A stretch of 64,000 nucleotides of DNA from Oscillospiraceae bacterium. Lineage in GTDB: Bacteria; Bacillota; Clostridia; Oscillospirales; Ruminococcaceae. How positions within the stretch are numbered: the first letter of the stretch is position 1; each line of letters begins with the position of its first letter. The notes under the pieces were generated by a model, which saw only the letters and a program-made list of their open reading frames with translations, did no database searches and had not been told where the DNA came from. Positions 28,395-36,905 of this stretch are shown here, in pieces. Made by a program: the position numbers and the translations under genes. The DNA lies in contig JAISZR010000004.1 of assembly GCA_031284525.1 (NCBI GenBank), positions 62,001-126,000 on the forward strand, read 5' to 3'.

Positions 28395-30251
28395 ATGAGA
28401 AGAGAAGAATTTTTGAGAGGGAATGGTAGTTCAAACAAAGGGCAAGGTAAGGGGCAAAATGGCAACAATTCGAGTAAGGCTTTGAACATGCACAATAACT
28501 CGCAGAAGAACAATAACTCAGGCAAAAATGAGAGAAATCACTCCCGAAAGCAACAAAATGGTGGCAGAGCAGTTTCTATTATCCCACTTGGAGGTATTAA
28601 TGAAATTGGGAAGAACATGACGGTGATTGAATATGGGAACGATATGTTCATTATCGATTGCGGACTTGCCTTCCCCGATATGGATATGCCTGGTGTGGAC
28701 ATTGTAATCCCGGATTTTACTTATGTCGAGAAGAACAAGGATAAACTAAAGGGTGTTGTTTTGACGCACGGTCACGAGGACCACATAGGGTCGGTTTCTT
28801 ATTTTTTAAAAAAGGTCTCCGCTCCAGTTTATGGTACTCAACTTACAATTAGTCTGCTGAAGGGGAAGCTCAAAGAGGCCGGCATTTTGAATTCCTCAAA
28901 GTTGAATGTGAAAAGAGCGGGAGAAAGCATAAAGCTTGGTTGTTTTGAAGTAACTTTTATCCATGTGAATCACTCGATTCCAGATGCATGTGCTCTTGCG
29001 ATTTCAACTCCTGTGGGTGTCCTTTTTCACACAGGGGATTTCAAAATAGATTATACGCCAATTGAGGGTTCTGCGATTGATCTTGCACACATCGGGGAAT
29101 TGGGGCAAAAAGGCATTTTGCTTTTGATGGCGGATTCGACCAACGCCGAAAAGATTGGTTCTTCGCCAAGCGAGCAGTTGGTAGGGGAATCTTTTGAAAA
29201 ACTTTTCAGAAGGGCCGAAAACAAGCGAATAATAATTGCCACATTCGCCTCTAATGTGCACCGAGTTCAGCAGGTGATCAAAGCTGCAGAAAGCTACGGT
29301 CGTAAGATTGCGGTTTCTGGGCGCAGTATGGTTAATGTTGTGGCTACGGCGATTGAGCTCGGTTATCTAAAGCCGCAGCGTGGCACGATGATAGATATCG
29401 AGCAAGCAAACCGATTTGCAGATAATGAAATGGTTATTGTCACAACCGGTAGCCAGGGTGAGCCCCTTTCGGCGCTTCGCAGGATGTCGAGCAAGGAACA
29501 CAGAACAATAAATGTGGGTAGTAATGATTTCATTATCATTTCGGCTACCCCAATCCCCGGGAATGAAAAATTTGTGAATAAGGTCGTTAATGATCTGATG
29601 TTGCTTGGTGCCGATGTGATTTACGAAAAGATACATGACACCCACGTCTCAGGGCATGCGTATCAAGATGAGCAAAAACTGCTTATAAATTTACTAAAAC
29701 CGAGGTTTTTCATTCCAGTGCATGGTGAATATAGGCACTTGAAGAAAAATGCGATGCTTGCCGAGAGTATGGGGATAAGTTCCGAAAATGTGATAATTCC
29801 CGAACTTGGCAGGGAGATCGAAGTGACCTCTGATAGCATCAAATATGGCAAGCTTATTCATTCTGGGAATGTTATGGTTGACGGCCTTGGTGTTGGTGAT
29901 GTTGGGAACGTGGTCCTTAGAGAACGGAAGATTTTGGCGGGTGACGGGTTAATTATTGTGGTTGTGGTTCTTGAAAATGGCAGCCTTAATGTTCTTGCTG
30001 GACCTGACGTTATTTCAAGAGGGTTCGTCTATGTGAGAGAATCTGAAGAAATGATTGAGAAAGCCAAAGAGTTAATACGAAGCGTTTTGGAGGAATGTAA
30101 GCTCAAGAATACGAGGGAGTGGAGTGATATGAAAAGTAAGATAAAAGAGAAACTTTCAGATTTCTTTTATAAAAAGACGCAGAGAAGCCCGATGATATTG
30201 CCGATAATCGAAGAAATTGGTCGCGATGAAAAATCGAAAAAAGAGTTTTAA
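28395..30251 (+). CDS. rnj: Ribonuclease J
   Basis: 618 residues. Metallo-beta-lactamase/beta-CASP nuclease that degrades and matures RNA with both 5'-exo and endo activity. The metal motif is LTHGHEDHIG, followed by HTGDFKIDYTP, TNAE (motif around DSTNAEK), the beta-CASP segment and HVSGHAYQDEQ. The first 55 residues are a low-complexity Asn/Gln/Lys/Ser/Gly stretch, as in several clostridial RNases J, before the core begins at VSIIPLGGINEIGKN. ATG at 28395 follows GGAAGGAAATTG; TTG at 28392 is an alternative. A terminator follows. Confidence 0.96.
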   Translation: MRREEFLRGNGSSNKGQGKGQNGNNSSKALNMHNNSQKNNNSGKNERNHSRKQQNGGRAVSIIPLGGINEIGKNMTVIEYGNDMFIIDCGLAFPDMDMPGVDIVIPDFTYVEKNKDKLKGVVLTHGHEDHIGSVSYFLKKVSAPVYGTQLTISLLKGKLKEAGILNSSKLNVKRAGESIKLGCFEVTFIHVNHSIPDACALAISTPVGVLFHTGDFKIDYTPIEGSAIDLAHIGELGQKGILLLMADSTNAEKIGSSPSEQLVGESFEKLFRRAENKRIIIATFASNVHRVQQVIKAAESYGRKIAVSGRSMVNVVATAIELGYLKPQRGTMIDIEQANRFADNEMVIVTTGSQGEPLSALRRMSSKEHRTINVGSNDFIIISATPIPGNEKFVNKVVNDLMLLGADVIYEKIHDTHVSGHAYQDEQKLLINLLKPRFFIPVHGEYRHLKKNAMLAESMGISSENVIIPELGREIEVTSDSIKYGKLIHSGNVMVDGLGVGDVGNVVLRERKILAGDGLIIVVVVLENGSLNVLAGPDVISRGFVYVRESEEMIEKAKELIRSVLEECKLKNTREWSDMKSKIKEKLSDFFYKKTQRSPMILPIIEEIGRDEKSKKEF

Positions 30252-30285
30252 TTTAAAAATACTTCCGATCATTCTTGACGTTTGT

Positions 30286-30322
30286 GGAAGGTTCGCTTCC
30301 TAGGTGGTGGCCAACCTTTTTT
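30286..30322 (+). terminator. Terminator between RNase J and rubrerythrin genes
   Basis: GGAAGGTT (30286-30293) pairs with AACCTTTT (30313-30320; two G-U pairs) across a 19-base loop that includes a palindromic CCTAGG; the right arm merges into a run of six T. Confidence 0.65.
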
Positions 30323-30363
30323 CGCAAAGAAAATTTAAAATTGTAGAAAGGAATTCGAAAAAC

Positions 30364-30894
30364 ATGGAACTTAAAGAGAGTAAGACATACCGGAATCTAA
30401 AGGCTGCATTTGCGGGGGAATCAGAAGCTAGAAACAAATATACCTACTATGCCTCGAAGGCCAAAAAGGAAGGGTATAACCAGATCGGAACGGTCTTTAT
30501 GGAAAGTGCAGAAAACGAGAAAGAACATGCTAAAATTTGGTTTAAGCTGCTGAATTCCGGGATTGCGTCAACCAAGGAAAACTTAAAAGATTCGATTGCT
30601 TCCGAAAGTTATGAAAACACTGTGATGTATAAGCAATTTGCAAGGGAGGCAAAAGAAGAAGGATTTGATGAAATCTCGTTGCTCTTCGAACGTGTTGGGG
30701 AGATCGAAAAGACGCACGAAGAACGGTATAAAAAGCTGCTTGAAAATCTCGAATGTGGGACGGTTTTTTTGAAACCAAAAGAAGAAATGTGGATTTGCAG
30801 CAACTGTGGATATTCAATTTTGGCGAAACAAGCGCCGGAAACATGTCCTGTGTGTTCGCACCCCCAAGGGTACTTCGTTTTGGGTGAGATCTGA
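30364..30894 (+). CDS. rbr: Rubrerythrin
   Basis: 176 residues: a ferritin-like four-helix di-iron domain (KAAFAGESEARNKY, ENEKEHAK, and the EEIGEVEKTHEERY-type helix, here FERVGEIEKTHEERY) and a C-terminal rubredoxin knuckle, CSNCGY ... CPVCSHPQGYF. Peroxide scavenger of anaerobes, reduced by rubredoxin/NAD(P)H. ATG at 30364 with AAAGGAA upstream; the longer ORF start at 30304 falls inside the terminator. This is the clearest hint of an anaerobic or oxygen-sensitive host. Confidence 0.95.
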   Translation: MELKESKTYRNLKAAFAGESEARNKYTYYASKAKKEGYNQIGTVFMESAENEKEHAKIWFKLLNSGIASTKENLKDSIASESYENTVMYKQFAREAKEEGFDEISLLFERVGEIEKTHEERYKKLLENLECGTVFLKPKEEMWICSNCGYSILAKQAPETCPVCSHPQGYFVLGEI

Positions 30895-30925
30895 AGGTGT
30901 TTAACTTTAGAACAGGAGGGGAACT

Positions 30926-32311
30926 TTGTTGTGGGGTGAAAAAGTTAAAGATACATGTGCAGTGATTTTGGCGGCGGGCGACGGGAAAAGGATGTGTTTG
31001 GGACGGGTAAAGATATTTTGTGAGGTTTTATTCAAACCGCTTATTTGTTGGGTTTTTGAAAATTGCAAGCAGACGGGGATATCGGATATTTGCTTGGTCT
31101 GCTCGAAAGATGGATTAGGTAGGCTGAAAGATTATTTTGGCAGCGGTGCCAAGTATGTAATCCAAGAAGAAAAGCTCGGAAGCGCTCATGCGGCCGCCCA
31201 GGCAGAATCATTCCTGAGAAGTGGTGGCAAAAAAGATGTGCTTATTCTTTTGGGTGATGTCCCCTTTGTTGATGCAAAAACGATCGCGGATGCTTACGTC
31301 TTTCATGAATCTGAGAAAAATGAAGTGACAGTTATCGCGGCGAATTTAGAAAATCCATTTGGTTATGGGAGAATTGTAGATGATTCCGGAAGGATAAGCA
31401 TAGTTGAAGAGAAGGATGCAACACAGGAACAGCGCAAGATAAGCCTTGTGAATTCAGGCGCGATGTGGTTCCGTATTGAGGCGTTACTTTCGGTTTTGGA
31501 TAAAATAGATAACAACAACGCTAGTAACGAATATTATATAACTACCGCAGTGAATTTGCTCTCTAAATCCGGATGCTATATTGCAAGTGCCAGTCACGTG
31601 ATCTTGGGCGCCAATACGAATGAACAGCTATTGCACTTGAATGAAGTTGCAAGGGGGAAGATAATTGCAGCACATAATCAAAACGGCGTGGAGTTTTTGT
31701 CAGAAAGTGGTGTTGTGATTGGTCCGGAAGTGCAAATTGGTAAGGATACGCGCATTTTTCAAAATGTGACGCTAAAAGGTAAGTGTCAGATTGGGGAGCG
31801 TTGTGTAATAACTCCCGGGAGCTTTATTGAAAACGCCACTATTGGAAATGATTGCGAGATTAGAGCATCATATATCGAGGATTCGCGTATTGCCGATGGT
31901 GTCCGGATTGGCCCGTTTGCGCACATAAGACCCGGGTGCGACATAGGTGATGCGGTCAAGATTGGGAATTACGTTGAAATTAAAAAATCGGTAATCGGGA
32001 ACGCCACAAGCATTGCGCACCTTAGCTATGTGGGCGATTGTGAAGTTGGTTCAAAGGTCACATTTGGCTGTGGTTCGATTGTGGTTAATTATGACGGCAA
32101 AAATAAATATAAAACCAAGGTGGAAGCTGGCGCATTCGTTGGGTGCAACTCAAATTTGATTTCTCCTGTCAACATTGGCAAAGATTCATTCATCGCAGCG
32201 GGTAGCACAATAACCGATGATGTCGGCGAGGGTGATCTGGCAATTGCGCGGGCAAGGCAGGTAACAAAACCGGGGTATCTCAGACAAAAAAGGGGTAATA
32301 ATAATCCTTGA
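30926..32311 (+). CDS. glmU: Bifunctional GlmU (UDP-GlcNAc pyrophosphorylase / GlcN-1-P acetyltransferase)
   Basis: 461 residues. N-terminal nucleotidyltransferase and C-terminal left-handed beta-helix of hexapeptide repeats (from about residue 260) acetylating GlcN-1-P; the product feeds peptidoglycan. The uridylyl loop reads LAAGDGKRMCLGRVK where the family usually has GxGTRMxSxxPK; the catalytic Lys is kept but Thr and Pro are changed. IRPGCDIGDAVKIGNYVEIKKS and the C-terminal NYDGKNKYKT segment are well conserved. TTG at 30926 follows GGAGGGG. The stop overlaps mnmG. Confidence 0.94.
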   Translation: MLWGEKVKDTCAVILAAGDGKRMCLGRVKIFCEVLFKPLICWVFENCKQTGISDICLVCSKDGLGRLKDYFGSGAKYVIQEEKLGSAHAAAQAESFLRSGGKKDVLILLGDVPFVDAKTIADAYVFHESEKNEVTVIAANLENPFGYGRIVDDSGRISIVEEKDATQEQRKISLVNSGAMWFRIEALLSVLDKIDNNNASNEYYITTAVNLLSKSGCYIASASHVILGANTNEQLLHLNEVARGKIIAAHNQNGVEFLSESGVVIGPEVQIGKDTRIFQNVTLKGKCQIGERCVITPGSFIENATIGNDCEIRASYIEDSRIADGVRIGPFAHIRPGCDIGDAVKIGNYVEIKKSVIGNATSIAHLSYVGDCEVGSKVTFGCGSIVVNYDGKNKYKTKVEAGAFVGCNSNLISPVNIGKDSFIAAGSTITDDVGEGDLAIARARQVTKPGYLRQKRGNNNP

Positions 32312-34200
32312 TAATCGGTGAATATGATATTGCGGTGATTGGGGCAGGACATGCTGGCTGTGAAGCAGCTTTGGCGGGTGCTAGGCTTGGATGTTCAGTT
32401 CTCTTGCTAACGATGTCATTAGATAGTATTGCGAATATGCCGTGTAACCCTTCGATTGGCGGCTCTGCAAAGGGGCATTTGGTGAGGGAGATCGATGCAC
32501 TAGGGGGCCAGATGGGAAAGCAGGCAGATCTGACAATGTTACAGTTTAGGATGCTGAATCTCGGCAAAGGCGCGGCGGTGCATAGTCCTCGTGCCCAAAT
32601 TGACCGGATGTTTTATCACCAGAGCATGAAAAGTGTTTTGGAGCAGCAAGAAAATTTGGATTTGGGGCAGGCAGAAGTCAAGAGTATAACGGTTGATCGG
32701 AATAATTCTGTTAAAACAATTGTTACTCATTTGGGTAGTGAATATCTTGTTAAAACTGTGATAATCTGTACGGGGACGATACTTAACAGCACTATATTTG
32801 TGGGTGATAAGATGTTTTCTGGAGGGCCTGCCGGGTCTAGGGCGGCGTCTGGACTAAGTGAGTCGCTGCTGGGTTTTGGGCTTAACCTTCGCAGGCTTAA
32901 AACGGGAACGCCGGCAAGACTTCTGCGGAGAAGCATTGACTTTGGCAACTTGGCAGAACAAAAAGGTGACGAGAATATAATTCCGTTTTCGTTTGAGACG
33001 AAGGGAAAGCTAACGAACAAGGTTGTCTGCCATATAGTTTACACAAACGAGGTCACGCACGAGATAGTTAGAAAAAACATAGAAAAATCGGCGATCTATT
33101 CGGGGAACATTAAAGGTGTTGGTCCTCGCTATTGCCCGAGTATAGAAGATAAAATTGTGAGGTTCCCAGATAAGAAAAGACATCAGTTGTTCATTGAACC
33201 TATGGGACTTTCAACCGAGGAAATGTATATCCAAGGGATGTCAACTTCAATGCCGGAGGACGTTCAGGTTTTGCTTTATCGTTCTCTTGAAGGTTTCGAG
33301 AATGCTCAAGTCATGAGGCCGGCTTATGCAATTGAATATGACTGTTGTGATCCTCTTGATCTCTTGCCAACGCTCGAGACAAAGAAAATAGGAGGTTTGT
33401 TTGGTTCCGGGCAGTTCAACGGAACGAGTGGTTATGAAGAAGCTGCTGCACAAGGACTTATTGCCGGGATCAATGCGGCCCAAAAGGTCTTGGGCAAAGA
33501 GATGCTGGTTTTGCCAAGATCTAGTTCATATATTGGAACTTTGATAGACGATCTTGTGACTAAGGGCTGCGAAGAGCCGTACAGGATGATGACGTCAAGG
33601 TCAGAATATCGGCTTTTACTCCGGCAAGATAATGCGGATGAACGGCTCACCCCGACAGGGCGGCGCCTTGGTTTGATTGGTGACGAGAGGTGGCGAGACT
33701 TTTTAGGAAAGATGAGCAAAATTCAGGAAGAGTGTGCTTGGTTAGAAAAAACAACGATTCCGCCCTGTGAGAAGCTGGACAATTTGCTCACACAGTTTGA
33801 TAGTGAAAAGGCTCACTCTGGGATTAGTTTAAAAGATCTTCTCAAACGGCCGGATATCATGTATGCGGATGCTATTGATCTGTGGACAGGCATCACCGGG
33901 GAGAAAAGGAGCGAACTTTCGAAGAGTGTGATTGAGCGTGTTGAAATAGATGTAAAATACGAAGGGTATATAAGCCGGCAAAGGGTTCAAGCGGAAAGGT
34001 TAAAAAAATCGGAGACCAAGGTCCTTCCGGCGGAAATTGATTATAGTGAGATTGGGAGTTTGCGCCTTGAGGCACGTGAAAAACTTAACAAGGTCAAACC
34101 TCAAAACATAGGGCAAGCCTCAAGAATTTCTGGTGTGAACCCTGCAGATATCTCGAATTTGCTGGTGTGGCTTTTTAAGAATAGGGGGCGACAGGATTAA
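32308..34200 (+). CDS. mnmG: tRNA uridine-5-carboxymethylaminomethyl modification enzyme MnmG (GidA)
   Basis: 630 residues. FAD motif VIGAGHAGCEAALAGARLG at the N-terminus, NPSIGGSAKGHLVREIDALGG, and the C-terminal GYISRQ helical tRNA-binding region. With MnmE it modifies C5 of the wobble U34, complementing MnmA at C2. TTG at 32308 overlaps the glmU stop. It is followed by rsmG, as in many bacteria, but away from the usual mnmE-parA-parB company. Confidence 0.97.
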   Translation: MIIGEYDIAVIGAGHAGCEAALAGARLGCSVLLLTMSLDSIANMPCNPSIGGSAKGHLVREIDALGGQMGKQADLTMLQFRMLNLGKGAAVHSPRAQIDRMFYHQSMKSVLEQQENLDLGQAEVKSITVDRNNSVKTIVTHLGSEYLVKTVIICTGTILNSTIFVGDKMFSGGPAGSRAASGLSESLLGFGLNLRRLKTGTPARLLRRSIDFGNLAEQKGDENIIPFSFETKGKLTNKVVCHIVYTNEVTHEIVRKNIEKSAIYSGNIKGVGPRYCPSIEDKIVRFPDKKRHQLFIEPMGLSTEEMYIQGMSTSMPEDVQVLLYRSLEGFENAQVMRPAYAIEYDCCDPLDLLPTLETKKIGGLFGSGQFNGTSGYEEAAAQGLIAGINAAQKVLGKEMLVLPRSSSYIGTLIDDLVTKGCEEPYRMMTSRSEYRLLLRQDNADERLTPTGRRLGLIGDERWRDFLGKMSKIQEECAWLEKTTIPPCEKLDNLLTQFDSEKAHSGISLKDLLKRPDIMYADAIDLWTGITGEKRSELSKSVIERVEIDVKYEGYISRQRVQAERLKKSETKVLPAEIDYSEIGSLRLEAREKLNKVKPQNIGQASRISGVNPADISNLLVWLFKNRGRQD

Positions 34201-34846
34201 CGAGTGGATTAAGTTTCAGGAAGATTCAAAAAAACTTGGCTTTAAAATTGAGGACTGCCAACTTGAGCTATTTAAGAGATATTACGAATTTTTGATTGCC
34301 TATAACAAGAAGGTAAATGTCACTGCTATAACTGCCCTTAGTGAGGTTTTGACCAAACATTTCATAGATAGTTTTGTTGTGAGTAAGTATGTGGATGTGC
34401 GCCAAAAGAAGATGATTGATGTTGGTACCGGGGCTGGATTCCCAGGAGTGCCGCTCAAAATTATGGAACCTAGTCTCGAATTGACTCTGTTGGATTCCTT
34501 GGGCAAGCGTGTCGCGTTTTTGAATGAATTGTTGCCTCTGTTGAATCTCGAGTGCGAAGTAGTTTATGCGTCGGCTCGGGAGCAATCGATGAAGGTTGGG
34601 TATAAGGCTTGCTATGATATAGTGGTAAGCCGTGCTGTGATGGATCTTGAAAAGTTAATCAAGCTTACTACGAAATTCTTGAAATGTGGCGGGCATCTTG
34701 TTGCACTCAAGGGTCATGAAGTTGAGTCGGAATTGAACAGTGCACAAAAAATGATGCAAAAGTCGGGGCTGAAATTGAGCGGTGTGGATAGATTTTCGTT
34801 GCCAAACAGCAACCGACGCTCCATTGTAATTTTGAAGAAATTTTAA
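34196..34846 (+). CDS. rsmG: 16S rRNA (guanine527-N7)-methyltransferase RsmG, probable ATT start
   Basis: Methylates G527 in 16S rRNA; loss gives streptomycin resistance in other bacteria. SAM site DVGTGAGFPGVPLKI and the VVSRAV strand are intact. The first conventional start in frame (TTG, 34292) would cut off the N-terminal helices. Upstream in frame, the expected RsmG sequence (CQLELFKRYYEFLIAYNKKVN) is fully present, and the only suitable initiator is ATT at 34196: it overlaps the mnmG stop (ATTAA) and has AGGGGG seven bases upstream. From there the protein has 216 residues, normal for the family. ATT is a rare but real initiator, best known from infC. Confidence 0.9.
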   Translation: MNEWIKFQEDSKKLGFKIEDCQLELFKRYYEFLIAYNKKVNVTAITALSEVLTKHFIDSFVVSKYVDVRQKKMIDVGTGAGFPGVPLKIMEPSLELTLLDSLGKRVAFLNELLPLLNLECEVVYASAREQSMKVGYKACYDIVVSRAVMDLEKLIKLTTKFLKCGGHLVALKGHEVESELNSAQKMMQKSGLKLSGVDRFSLPNSNRRSIVILKKF

Positions 34847-35036
34847 CTTTTTGAATATGGCAACGTCTCTCCCTTTGGTGGCTGAATGTGCGTGCGCCTG
34901 AACACCACAGTTTTCTGGTCAGCTGACAAACGGTTAACCGGTGGGGTGCTACACGGAACGGGTGGAATTCAGGGGGTAACTTTCAGAGGGTTGCCCTATC
35001 GTTTTGGGTAGGCCAATAGAAATGGAGGTTGCTCCA
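34847..35036. other. Spacer between rsmG and prmC
   Basis: 190 bases, no gene. It holds a perfect 10-bp palindrome CGGTTAACCG (34931-34940) and several G-rich short runs; no clear promoter or terminator could be identified. Confidence 0.4.
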
Positions 35037-35855
35037 GTGACATTTTACACCGAATCGAAGAGAGTTCTTAAACAGGCGGGGATAGATTCTTTTGAGTTTG
35101 AAACTGGTGTGATTTTTGAAGAGGTGCTTGGCAAAGGGTGGTGGGCCTCGGATGCCGGGCCATCAGAGGAACAAATGGCGAAAATTCGCCAAATGCTTGG
35201 AAGAAGAGCAAAACACGAACCGCTGCAATATATAATCGGTTCCTGGAGTTTTTTTGGCCTGGATTTTTTTGTTGGCGAAGGGGTTTTAATCCCGAGGCCA
35301 GAAACCGAAAGCTTGGTGGAAGAAGCACTGAAGGAGCTGACTTCTGCTGCGTTCCCGGTTGTTTTTGACCTTTGCAGTGGGACAGGGTGCATTGGCATTT
35401 CCATTGCGAAAAACAGAGAGGATTCAAAAGTCTATCTGGTGGAAAAGAGTGCGGCGGCATTTGGATATTTGAAGCGGAATATCGAGTTGCATGCACTTAA
35501 TAACCTAGTGCCAATAAACGAGGGGATTTTTGAGTTTTCGCCGGAAACAAAAGCTGATCTCATTGTGGCAAATCCGCCATATATCAAGACAGCTGAGATT
35601 AAGGGTTTGCAAAAAGAAGTCTTATTGGAACCGTGGATGGCACTGGATGGCGGTGCAGATGGGCTTGATTTTTATAAATGGATTATAAAGAGTTTTGGAA
35701 GGTTTCTTGCTCCGGGTGGCAGATTTATTTTTGAAGTGGGGTTTGGGCAGATGGATGCCGTTTCAAAATTGTTGAAAGAACCTGGCTTTGCAACAAGACG
35801 GGTGAAAGACTTAAACGGAATCGATAGGGTTGCAATTGGGTATAACCATGTTTAG
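35037..35855 (+). CDS. prmC: Peptide chain release factor N5-glutamine methyltransferase PrmC
   Basis: 272 residues. N-terminal helical domain, then a Rossmann fold with FDLCSGTGCIGISIA as SAM site and the catalytic NPPY, followed by IKTAEIKGLQKEVL. Methylates the GGQ glutamine of RF1/RF2. GTG at 35037 has GGAGG eight bases upstream; in-frame ATG at 35022 would bury that site. The adjacent prfA often seen elsewhere is absent. It is convergent with a TrmH-type gene, 18 bases apart. Confidence 0.94.
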   Translation: MTFYTESKRVLKQAGIDSFEFETGVIFEEVLGKGWWASDAGPSEEQMAKIRQMLGRRAKHEPLQYIIGSWSFFGLDFFVGEGVLIPRPETESLVEEALKELTSAAFPVVFDLCSGTGCIGISIAKNREDSKVYLVEKSAAAFGYLKRNIELHALNNLVPINEGIFEFSPETKADLIVANPPYIKTAEIKGLQKEVLLEPWMALDGGADGLDFYKWIIKSFGRFLAPGGRFIFEVGFGQMDAVSKLLKEPGFATRRVKDLNGIDRVAIGYNHV

Positions 35856-35873
35856 TCAGGCCGTTTCGAGTTT

Positions 35874-36671
35874 TTACACTTTTTCTTTCTTTGTGAGGTG
35901 GTAAGCTGCGATCCCCGATGCGACTGCAACACTAAGTGAGTCGACGTGGGCCGCGATAGGGATCTTAATGTGGTGTTCTATGTTCTTTGTTAGTTCTGTG
36001 GGTAATCCATTACCTTCATTCCCGATAAATATTACCGAATTTTCACTAAATTTAACCTGGCTTATGTTTTGACTTTTTTCCGAAAGGACTGCGGCATAGG
36101 TTGTGGTCTTGGTGTTGCTGCACTCCTTCAAAAATGCGTAAACGTCGTCTAAGATGACGATCTTTTGCCTAAAACACGACCCCATAGAAGCGCGGATAAC
36201 TTTTGGCGCAAATAGGTCAACGGAGTCGGCGGAAATATAAAGGCAATCGAGTGAAAATGCCTCTGCAGTGCGGATTATTGTGCCAAGATTCCCGGGATCC
36301 TGGATTTGGATTAGCGCAAGATGTTTCCCAGCATGAATGTTGTGGTTTGGAGTAATAAAATTTGGTAACTGGCAAATGCAGTAAAGTCCCTGTGGAGAGG
36401 GATTTATTGAGATTTTAGTTTCTAGTTTGGTGTCAATCAGACATAGGCGCTTTGCTCGGGATGCTAGCTGGTCGACGAACGCTTGGTATTGCGCCAAAAA
36501 GCTGCTGGTAACAAGACAAACTTCAATTTTCATTTGGCTTTTTAAGGCCTCTTCGGCGAGCTTAATACCCTCGATAGCGAATTGACCAAGTTCAAATCTA
36601 TCTTTTGAAGATCGATTCAACTTTTGGATGCTTTTTATGGTTTCATTTTCTTTGCTGCTGATTATTTCCAC
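35874..36671 (-). CDS. TrmH/SpoU-family RNA 2'-O-methyltransferase
   Basis: 265 residues: N-terminal L30e-like substrate-binding domain (about 1-100) and SPOUT knot domain with the three family motifs IQIQDPGNLGTIIRTAEAF, VIFIGNEGNGL and IPIAAHVDSLSVAVASGIAAYH. Target is rRNA or tRNA; relatives methylate 23S rRNA, and they often sit beside pheS or rplT. Here it stands alone between prmC and tRNA-Ser. The start is ATG at 36671. Confidence 0.92.
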   Translation of the reverse strand: MEIISSKENETIKSIQKLNRSSKDRFELGQFAIEGIKLAEEALKSQMKIEVCLVTSSFLAQYQAFVDQLASRAKRLCLIDTKLETKISINPSPQGLYCICQLPNFITPNHNIHAGKHLALIQIQDPGNLGTIIRTAEAFSLDCLYISADSVDLFAPKVIRASMGSCFRQKIVILDDVYAFLKECSNTKTTTYAAVLSEKSQNISQVKFSENSVIFIGNEGNGLPTELTKNIEHHIKIPIAAHVDSLSVAVASGIAAYHLTKKEKV

Positions 36672-36683
36672 AAAATCACCCTT

Positions 36684-36713
36684 TTGACACGTTCATAAGG
36701 TTTGTGTTATCAT
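36684..36713 (+). promoter_or_regulatory. tRNA-Ser promoter
   Basis: TTGACA (36684-36689), 18 bases, TATCAT (36708-36713), ending 15 bases before the tRNA. It lies just upstream of the TrmH-type gene start, so the two are divergent. Confidence 0.8.
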
Positions 36714-36728
36714 GTTGGGGCGCGCTTG

Positions 36729-36815
36729 GGAGGGGTGTCCGAGTGGTTTATGGAGCTAGTCTTGAAAACTAGTGATTCGCAAGAACCGAGGGTTCGAATC
36801 CCTCCCCCTCCGCCA
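36729..36815 (+). tRNA. tRNA-Ser (UGA)
   Basis: 87 bases with a 7-bp acceptor (GGAGGGG/CCCCTCC), a TGA anticodon in loop CTTGAAA between CTAGT and ACTAG, a long class II variable arm, T-arm GAGGG-TTCGAAT-CCCTC, and encoded CCA at 36813-36815. Confidence 0.97.
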
Positions 36816-36905
36816 GATAGAGTTCGCGTTGCAACCCGTGGCCACTGCTTCCCTTCCCCACTGTTTTTGGCGGCGTGCTATTTTTGTTGTTGCCAAGTCC
36901 CTTTA

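Noticed and set aside
36816..36905. Second tRNA or small RNA after tRNA-Ser
   Set aside because: No cloverleaf, no conserved T-loop; sequence is pyrimidine-rich spacer.
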